Below are positions 14,862-20,461 of a stretch of 20,461 nt of DNA, piece after piece. The DNA lies in the IMG/VR virus record IMGVR_UViG_3300036985_000412, positions 1 to 20,461 of that record. One strand, 5' to 3'. The notes beneath the pieces were generated by a model that saw only the letters and a list, made by a program, of their open reading frames with translations, searched no databases and was not told where the DNA came from. Position 1 is the stretch's first letter, and every line of letters begins with the position of its first letter. This stretch comes from a virus. A program made the position numbers and the translations under genes.

Positions 14862-15103
14862 ATGTAGTTTAATTAAAAAATTGGTTTAGCTGAGTGTTCC
14901 AATTGAATGGATATGCGACCAGGGACACCCCAATCCATCACTCATGTTTATTTTTTTAAAGTGCAGCACTAAGGCAAATGCTTAGTTGGGCACTGTTTGA
15001 GAATCATCCCCTCTAGGAGGGAGAGGAGTCGAGGGGATTTTTCTCGAAGAAAAGACTCTAGGGCAGTTCTTGTGGTATGCCGCTAGAGTACTATTATCTT
15101 TTA
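14862..15103 (-). other. structured, GC-enriched intergenic region behind the capsid gene
   Basis: This 242-base gap has no convincing gene and is visibly richer in G and C than its surroundings. On the minus-strand transcript it can form at least four hairpins: 15055-15089; 15006-15038 (arms ATCCCCTC/GAGGGGAT with a pyrimidine loop containing CCTCC); 14960-14994 (AGTGC/GCACT outside, ACTAAG/CTTAGT inside); and 14880-14934 (ATTGG/CCAAT outside, an inner GTGTCC/GGAACAC stem, then six T residues). It may be a compound terminator or attenuator, an mRNA 3'-stabilising element for the capsid transcript, or a small RNA. Two tiny frames (21 and 19 codons, near 14938 and 14945) exist but use codons unlike the phage genes. 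Confidence 0.55.
15047..15089 (-). terminator. hairpin with U-rich tail directly after the capsid gene
   Basis: On the minus strand ACTCTAG and GGCA pair with TGCC and CTAGAGT, with one bulged base and a 12-base loop. The stem starts about 14 bases after the capsid stop and is followed by CTTTTCTTC. It fits a partial or full terminator that would lower expression of the genes downstream of the capsid gene. Confidence 0.5.
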
Positions 15104-16657
15104 TTAGAATTGTGGGATTTCCTCGATCAACACAGTTCTTGACAAATCTTCAATAAATACATCACATCTGTCTTTCATCCAGATTTCGTATCCTGGGAAT
15201 TTGTTAGCAGAAGACATACCTTGAGATTTAGCAAAACCTAAGTGGTGTCTTGTACCATCAATATAACCCCAAGTCATAGAAGGAGCACCTTTCATACGTA
15301 CTTCTCTAATGTTGTTTACCATTGAACCATCACCCATTGGAGAAACATCAAACACCATAAATACTGGAGTAGATTTTTTGTTTTGTCCAAATTCTAGGTT
15401 AGATTGTGGTAAATCTAATTCTTTCAAGTGAATAAGTTCAACACGACCAGTTTCACGAGTTACCATTGCATCAAATGCAAAGTTGTAAGTGATGTGTTGT
15501 CCTTCACCTTGCATGTATCTGTTTCCAGAATCAGCCATGAAAGTAAGACCTGAGTTCAATGCATCATTTTTCAAAGCTTGTTGGAATACATCGAATCCAG
15601 CTTCATTAGTGTACATTTTAACTCTACGATCTTTAACATCCACTCTTCTGTAGAAAAGATCTCCAAATACAGAACGAATCAAGTTTGCAGAAAACTCACC
15701 TCTGTTGTATTGTACTAAGTTACCATTGTTACGCATTCTGTGGTAAACACCTGCAGATGTACGTTTAACTTCTTGTTTAGAACCGTTAGTTTTAACTGTA
15801 CCTGGTTTAGCCCAGATCATACGTTTAACTTTCAATTCCAACATAGATTTACGCATCCAGAATTCGATGAATGGTTCCCATTTAACATCATTACGAGTTA
15901 AAGGTAATTGATTTCTTCTTTGTGGAGCATAAACTAAGATGTCTAAAGGATTACCTTTAGTATCCACCATCATTTTATCATCAGCCCATTCTGTGATTTT
16001 GTGCTCATAACCATATGCAGAACCTAAAGATTCGAACATTGTGATTTGCTCACCCAATCTTGGAAGACCTAATAAATCTTGATCAAATTCACCAATTGCA
16101 GCATCAACTAATTCTAATTCAATACCAACTTGTAAGAATGTAGAAGAAACGAAGTCTACTGTAGGATTGTCAGACAATAATGTAAATGAATACAAGAAAC
16201 CTGCATTCCAAGGCATTGGATCTTTGATCACGTAGAAACGTGGACCATATTGACGAGAACCTACAGATACAATTGCATTTTTAGAAAATTCATTAGTATC
16301 TAAAACTAATTGAAATTCTTGACCATCAATACCTGGTTTAGTTAAATCAAGTGTAGAGTTAGGAATGTCAATAATTTTTGGAAATTTGTAAGGAACTTGT
16401 ATTTGCCATTTCCAAGCATCACTATTATTATCGATGTAATAAGGTGTGCTTTTGTTAATCATGTCTAAGAAGTCATTGCTGTACAAAGAACTTTGCGTGT
16501 AAAGACTGATGATTTTTTTATCATAGTCAGCAGGCTCAGTGCTGTGGAATGATTCTAAGTGATTTGAATCAGTAAGTTTTCCTACTGCACGTTTGTCCAT
16601 AGACGCAACACGAGCATAGGTAAAACCTGTTAATCCTGGGATTGTTTGAATTGCCAT
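15104..16657 (-). CDS. major capsid protein, crAss-like (HK97 fold expected), 517 aa
   Basis: The middle and C-terminal parts carry segments I recognise from crAss-like capsid proteins: KRMIWAKPGTVKTNGSKQEV, NLVQYNRGEFSANLIRSVFG, RVKMYTNEAGFDVFQQALK, ETGRVELIHLKELDLPQSNL and QNKKSTPVFMVFDVSP. The protein lines the head in many copies as pentamers and hexamers of HK97-type subunits. Codon choice is less AT-extreme than in most neighbours (for instance more CGT and AAC), as expected for the most abundant virion protein. It follows the scaffold-like gene by 35 bases of pure A/T-rich leader with no Shine-Dalgarno sequence, and is closed by the structured region behind it. No N-terminal propeptide is obvious. 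This is the most secure identification in the window. Confidence 0.9.
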   Translation of the reverse strand: MAIQTIPGLTGFTYARVASMDKRAVGKLTDSNHLESFHSTEPADYDKKIISLYTQSSLYSNDFLDMINKSTPYYIDNNSDAWKWQIQVPYKFPKIIDIPNSTLDLTKPGIDGQEFQLVLDTNEFSKNAIVSVGSRQYGPRFYVIKDPMPWNAGFLYSFTLLSDNPTVDFVSSTFLQVGIELELVDAAIGEFDQDLLGLPRLGEQITMFESLGSAYGYEHKITEWADDKMMVDTKGNPLDILVYAPQRRNQLPLTRNDVKWEPFIEFWMRKSMLELKVKRMIWAKPGTVKTNGSKQEVKRTSAGVYHRMRNNGNLVQYNRGEFSANLIRSVFGDLFYRRVDVKDRRVKMYTNEAGFDVFQQALKNDALNSGLTFMADSGNRYMQGEGQHITYNFAFDAMVTRETGRVELIHLKELDLPQSNLEFGQNKKSTPVFMVFDVSPMGDGSMVNNIREVRMKGAPSMTWGYIDGTRHHLGFAKSQGMSSANKFPGYEIWMKDRCDVFIEDLSRTVLIEEIPQF

Positions 16658-16692
16658 TATTAATTATTTTTTTTGTTGTTATTAATTATATT

Positions 16693-17943
16693 CTAAATGA
16701 ACCATTTATTTGCATTGGAAGGGGTTGTTGTACCACCTGTCTTAGATTTTGTAACTTGTCTTGCCACTTCACCAAACAATTCATTAGATTTTTTTGTAAT
16801 CCCTGTTTTTTGAATAGTAGATAGTGTAGGATCTTTTTCTAACATCTTTAGAAGCAAAGCAACTTTAACTTTGGTTGCATGATTCTCTGGACGTTTAAGA
16901 TCTAAAATAACTTTATCAAAATCTGTCAAAGTTTCTCCTGTTGGAGTTTTCCATTTATCTACTAATAAGAAATCTTGAACCTCTCCAGCAATTTTAGGAT
17001 TTAATGGAATACCATCAAATTCTTTTGCTTTCAATTTATCTCCTAAAATAGATTGTACATTACTTATGTACTGATTTCTAACTGTAGCTTTTTGTTGTAA
17101 TTCTTTTTCTGCTGTGGCTTCTAATTGATTAAGCTTTTGAGCTTCTTTCTTTACAAGCACTTTATGATGTTTAGCTGCTACGTTTTCAAGATCTCCGTAA
17201 TTCTTTAATCTTTCAATTTCTGTTTCAACATCGTCTGCATCAAATCCTTGATCTATCAAACCTTGTTTAACAACTTTCTCTTGATTACTTTCATTAGAAA
17301 GATCTAGTTCAGCGAAACTAACTGCTGTATTATATACACTATAATAATCTTTAGGATTTACTCCTTTTACAAATATGGCATCAAATGCATTTTGATAATC
17401 TTCACCAAACTGTGCAATGAAGTTTTCCACCATTTCAGTTGCTCCTTTTTTCTTTTCAGTATTAAATCTTTCAAGAAATTCTTCAGGAGTGGAAATAGCT
17501 ACATCTTCTTCATCATCTCCTTTAGAGAATACACCTAAATTAAATAGGTCATTAGCTAAAGCTGAGAATTGAGTTCCTGCTGATGCTTCTTCATCTTCTT
17601 CAGAAGAATCTTTCGCTGCAGGCTTTGGTGCAATAGGAGTTTCAACAGAATCATCATCTTCATCTTCAGTGTTATCACCTAAGAAGTTTGAAAGAGCTGT
17701 TTGACCTTCTTGTTCTGGAGTAGCATTTTCTGGAAGAGGTGTTACTTCTTTTCCTCTAGGTTTTGCTGGTGCTGGTGCTGGATCTTCAACTTCACTAACA
17801 ATTTTCTGAATATCTTCAGGATTTGCTGTTGATGTTTCTGGTCCCATTAAATCATTAAGAAGTTCTGCGCTTCCTGCACCCATATCCATAGTATCTTGGA
17901 TACTAAAGTTTCCCATTGATGGACTATCTAAGTTATCAGACAT
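16693..17943 (-). CDS. scaffold-like acidic protein between portal and capsid genes, 416 aa
   Basis: The first 150 residues are low-complexity and very acidic, with a Pro/Ala stretch (DPAPAPAKP) near 54-62, EDEDDD near 93-98 and SSEEDEEAS near 113-121. Residues 150-230 are helical; 235-295 form a likely coiled coil (VLVKKEAQKLNQLEATAEKE). The C-terminal part is basic, ending SKTGGTTTPSNANKWFI. An acidic, helical protein with a basic C-terminus encoded just before the capsid gene is the usual make-up of a scaffolding protein, which templates the procapsid and binds capsid subunits through its basic end. No protease motif is seen. The role is inferred from composition and position. Confidence 0.65.
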   Translation of the reverse strand: MSDNLDSPSMGNFSIQDTMDMGAGSAELLNDLMGPETSTANPEDIQKIVSEVEDPAPAPAKPRGKEVTPLPENATPEQEGQTALSNFLGDNTEDEDDDSVETPIAPKPAAKDSSEEDEEASAGTQFSALANDLFNLGVFSKGDDEEDVAISTPEEFLERFNTEKKKGATEMVENFIAQFGEDYQNAFDAIFVKGVNPKDYYSVYNTAVSFAELDLSNESNQEKVVKQGLIDQGFDADDVETEIERLKNYGDLENVAAKHHKVLVKKEAQKLNQLEATAEKELQQKATVRNQYISNVQSILGDKLKAKEFDGIPLNPKIAGEVQDFLLVDKWKTPTGETLTDFDKVILDLKRPENHATKVKVALLLKMLEKDPTLSTIQKTGITKKSNELFGEVARQVTKSKTGGTTTPSNANKWFI

Positions 17944-18009
17944 ATATGTAGTTGTTTAATTATTGGTTTATATTACGTAAAACTAATGCAACTTTATTTA
18001 ATATCAAAG

Positions 18010-18037
18010 CAATATCAGGGCGTGAGCCCTAATATTG
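18010..18037 (-). other. strand-specific 12-bp hairpin between portal and scaffold-like genes
   Basis: On the minus strand the arms CAATATTAGGGC and GCCCTGATATTG pair over all 12 positions, with one U-G pair, around the loop TCAC. No T run follows (CTTTGATATTAAAT comes next), so it is not a standard terminator. It lies in a 144-base gap downstream of the portal stop and could be a processing or stability element. A smaller stem (CTTTCATT/AATGAGAG) lies closer to the portal stop. Confidence 0.6.
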
Positions 18038-18087
18038 TTGATAATATAGCATTAATATATTTTTCTCTCATTCAGAATGAAAGTTTT

Positions 18088-20461
18088 TTAACTTTTTTTG
18101 TTATTTCTACCCTTAGCATTTTCTTTTGCCACTGCAAGATCGTTTGCCATATTCTCTCTAGCCACTGCAATTTTTTCTTTTTCTACAGACATCTTATCAT
18201 TAGCTTGTTTATTCTTAGATTGAATATCAGCCATTTTTATTTCGTAGTCTTTAGCAGCTTTGTTTTGATCATTAGTTAACTTGCTCATTTCCAATACATC
18301 AGGAATAGCATTTTGATCAACATCCTCTGAAGGTACGTTACCAAAACCTGTTGCTTTTATAATAGCAATCTTTTCATTAGACAATCTGTCTAATTCATTT
18401 TGATAATCATCATGAGCTTGTTTCTCTTGTTGAAGCTGTTTAGCATTCTCCATTTGAGCTTGAGCAATTTGTCCTTGTTGTTCAATTTGCTGTTGAGCTT
18501 GTTGTTGTTGAGCCTGTTGTTGAGCTTCTTGTTTATCTCTAAGATCTTTGAATGTTTTCTTCATAGCTCTCATAGACTTAGTGCTGTACAATTCAATAAC
18601 ATCATAAAGTGTGCCACCGTTTTGAATAATAGCTTGAGAAAGCTGTCTAAGTTCATTAAACATTTGTGTATCTTCAGGTCTGTTAGTTAAGAATACTTTA
18701 AGATCTCTAAATTTAAGATCTGTACCATTCACTTGTACAAATGCAGATTCTCCTTCATTAGTAATATAAGAAAGAGTGCTTTGAGGTTTTTTACTTTCTA
18801 CAAATAGTGCAGCATCTATAATACTTTGATACAGCTGTCCAAGCACGTACTCGTGAGCCACAAATAAAGGCTCTGTTTGAGAGTAACTCTGCTGCATCGC
18901 AGTATTAGTACCTGTAGCACTTTCTGAGGCAGAAACATCTCCCATTCTTTGTCTAGACATACCTATAAGCTCCCAGCACTCATTCTTAATTTGCATAGCT
19001 AGATTATATCTAGACTGTATCTCTTGTGTACGAGTAAGATCTATTTCTCTGTGTTGATTAAATGAACTTGGAGACTTTAGATTTTCTGGAGAGTCATCAA
19101 TAAATACCACTCCTCTGTTACGTGCTTCCATTTCCCAGATATCAAGAGCATCTTGTGCATCTCCATCTTTAGGAACTGGTACGTGTCTAATAGATGTTAA
19201 ATAAACTTTACCCACCTCTTTTTCAAGAAGTTTATATAATTGGTTCATACAAACATTATATATAACCTGGAAAGGTTTCATAAGATCTACAAGACTCTTA
19301 GCTTCTGTATTTTTAACTTCATGAACTGTTCCTATAATAGGACAATAATTTAATAAGTTAAATGGTTTGATATGATAGATATCTGGTCCAATTTTAGTTC
19401 CTTGGTACCATTGGTTAATCCATCCCCATTCTAATGATTGTTGTGTAGGAATAGCTCCTGATTTATATGTTTCATCAACAAGCATTGATTGCTCATTATC
19501 CATTTCATCTAAATAAATAAGCTTTCCAATTTTCTTTTTAGAAATCCAATACGCTCTAACAACAACATACTTATAACCAAAAGAAGAAACGTTAGATGTA
19601 AGACCTAAGAAATCTTTTAGTCCATCATTGTTTTCTTTCATTTCTGATTCCACCATCATTCTTGTCTGAAGAACTAATGGGTCAAATGTATCATATTGTA
19701 CAGAGTCAATACCATCTGCAGCATTAGGGTTTCCTAAGTTAGATTCTCTAACATTAATCAATCCATAATCCTGTAGAGAAGATCTTAAATGATCAATCTC
19801 TTCTTTAGTAAGATCTGGAATAGATTCAATAATTTCAGAAAGTTCCATAACTGTCACAGTACCAGCAGCATACGCTCCTTGTGCTCTTCCTGTAGGATCT
19901 GATATATACTTACGATCTGGTGTAGATAAGAACCAAGTGTTCTTTGGGTTAGCCACTTCGATGTTAAATCCTAGTTTTGAATTGTCTTCATATATATGAT
20001 AAAACTCTCTAGCAGAGATTAACATATCTCTAAAAGCATCTTCACCTTTTTCTTTAATATTAAACTCAGCTTTTTGACAAGTTAGAATATGGTTAGCCCA
20101 TTTTTCTGCAACAGAAGTGTAGCTATCTAATTGATCCTTAACCTCTTCCATTGTCATTTGATCTAATTCTTCTTCTTCAATCTCAGCACCTTCCATTCTA
20201 GCTTTAGCAAGAATTTGTTCTTTAGCATTATTAATGATGAATTTTTGAAGTGTCTCTGTTTTAAATTGTAACTCTTCTGCTTTAGAATCATCATCAAAAG
20301 CTTTCACTCTAAATGTATCTGGTCTTTTAGAAAGTTCTCCTACAAGTTCATTAATAGGAGTGGTGATAATAGAATAATGTTTTACATATGCAGGCAATTC
20401 TAAGTCTGATTGCAGCATATCTGTAAAGCTTTTCACCTGTGGTTCTTGGTAAAAATCCTCC
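18088..20461 (-). CDS. portal protein, crAss-like, 5' end outside window
   Basis: The frame is open from the window edge. A GTG at 20436 could be read as a start, but the codons before it (encoding EDFYQEPQ) run on in frame, so the gene very probably begins upstream and at least 790 codons are present. The N-terminal part has YSIITTPINELVGELSKRPD, the pattern I associate with the N-terminal region of crAss-like portals. A long mixed middle follows, with a large helical segment near LMKPFQVIYNVCMNQLYKLL. The C-terminal 150 residues are Gln- and Lys-rich coiled coil (a Gln tract around 18415-18530), ending KGRNNKKS. Portals form the 12-fold ring at one vertex through which DNA is packaged and released. 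The following scaffold-like and capsid genes fit this role. Confidence 0.82.
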   Translation of the reverse strand, partial: EDFYQEPQVKSFTDMLQSDLELPAYVKHYSIITTPINELVGELSKRPDTFRVKAFDDDSKAEELQFKTETLQKFIINNAKEQILAKARMEGAEIEEEELDQMTMEEVKDQLDSYTSVAEKWANHILTCQKAEFNIKEKGEDAFRDMLISAREFYHIYEDNSKLGFNIEVANPKNTWFLSTPDRKYISDPTGRAQGAYAAGTVTVMELSEIIESIPDLTKEEIDHLRSSLQDYGLINVRESNLGNPNAADGIDSVQYDTFDPLVLQTRMMVESEMKENNDGLKDFLGLTSNVSSFGYKYVVVRAYWISKKKIGKLIYLDEMDNEQSMLVDETYKSGAIPTQQSLEWGWINQWYQGTKIGPDIYHIKPFNLLNYCPIIGTVHEVKNTEAKSLVDLMKPFQVIYNVCMNQLYKLLEKEVGKVYLTSIRHVPVPKDGDAQDALDIWEMEARNRGVVFIDDSPENLKSPSSFNQHREIDLTRTQEIQSRYNLAMQIKNECWELIGMSRQRMGDVSASESATGTNTAMQQSYSQTEPLFVAHEYVLGQLYQSIIDAALFVESKKPQSTLSYITNEGESAFVQVNGTDLKFRDLKVFLTNRPEDTQMFNELRQLSQAIIQNGGTLYDVIELYSTKSMRAMKKTFKDLRDKQEAQQQAQQQQAQQQIEQQGQIAQAQMENAKQLQQEKQAHDDYQNELDRLSNEKIAIIKATGFGNVPSEDVDQNAIPDVLEMSKLTNDQNKAAKDYEIKMADIQSKNKQANDKMSVEKEKIAVARENMANDLAVAKENAKGRNNKKS

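Noticed and set aside
14873-14938. 21-codon frame (MDWGVPGRISIQLEHSAKPI..) in the structured gap
   Set aside because: It reads plausibly and ends 11 bases before the next start, but it uses codons (CGC, ATA, TCC) unlike the neighbouring genes and falls within predicted RNA stems. Without conservation data I do not call it a gene.
20434-20436. GTG as the start of the portal gene
   Set aside because: The frame continues upstream to the window edge with sensible codons, so this is more likely an internal Val.
1-20461. Stop-codon reassignment, known in some crAss-like lineages
   Set aside because: The genes end normally with TAA, TAG (41-residue gene) and TGA (59-residue gene), Trp is encoded by TGG, and no long frame is interrupted by an in-frame stop.
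1-20461. CRISPR array, tRNA genes, insertion sequences or a defence system
   Set aside because: No regularly spaced identical repeats, no cloverleaf with a conserved T-loop, no transposase frame and no recognisable defence enzyme were found. The phosphoesterase alone is not evidence for a defence role.

Overview
The window is the structural (virion) module of a tailed phage that infects a member of the Bacteroidota, and it most resembles the crAss-like phages (order Crassvirales). Four things support this. Every gene lies on the minus strand. The DNA is strongly AT-rich, and most starts are preceded by A/T-rich leaders instead of a Shine-Dalgarno sequence, as in Flavobacteriia and Bacteroidia. 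The gene order follows the crAss-like plan: portal, acidic scaffold-like protein, major capsid protein, ring protein, fibres, further ring proteins with an HU/IHF-like protein, and a very large tail protein. Several proteins also read like crAss-like family members, above all the major capsid protein and the 242-residue ring protein. I ran no database search, so these family names are recognition by eye. No stop-codon reassignment is needed: TAA, TAG and TGA all end genes here.

Reading in the direction of transcription, from high to low coordinates: the portal gene (18088-20461, 5' end outside the window) is followed by a strand-specific hairpin, an acidic scaffold-like protein (16693-17943) and the major capsid protein (15104-16657). 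A 242-base, unusually GC-rich, hairpin-filled gap follows the capsid gene. Next come a 322-residue conserved protein, a 59-residue protein and a gp4-like ring protein in a tightly overlapping cluster (12986-14861). After these is a 388-residue, probably abundant virion protein (11791-12957) that ends in a Thr-rich tail and is closed by a strong terminator.

The second half starts with a 187-residue protein, a 41-residue Cys-rich (zinc-ribbon-like) miniprotein and an 88-residue protein. They lead into a collar-type tail fibre (9596-10762), a four-module repetitive fibre (7330-9585) and a Thr-linker protein (6781-7323), closed by a second terminator. The last block is a calcineurin-like phosphoesterase (5379-6608), a ring protein, an HU/IHF-like protein, a second ring-like protein and the N-terminal 1069 residues of a very large tail protein that runs off the low-coordinate end.

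Together the genes would build the head (portal, scaffold, capsid), the portal-to-tail connector (ring proteins), the tail tip (large protein) and the receptor-binding fibres. I see no tRNA, CRISPR array, insertion sequence, integrase or defence system. The points most worth following up are the structured RNA region behind the capsid gene, Cys clusters confined to tail-side proteins, the Cys-rich miniprotein that overlaps its neighbour, the fibre architecture, and the non-structural enzyme placed within the tail operon.
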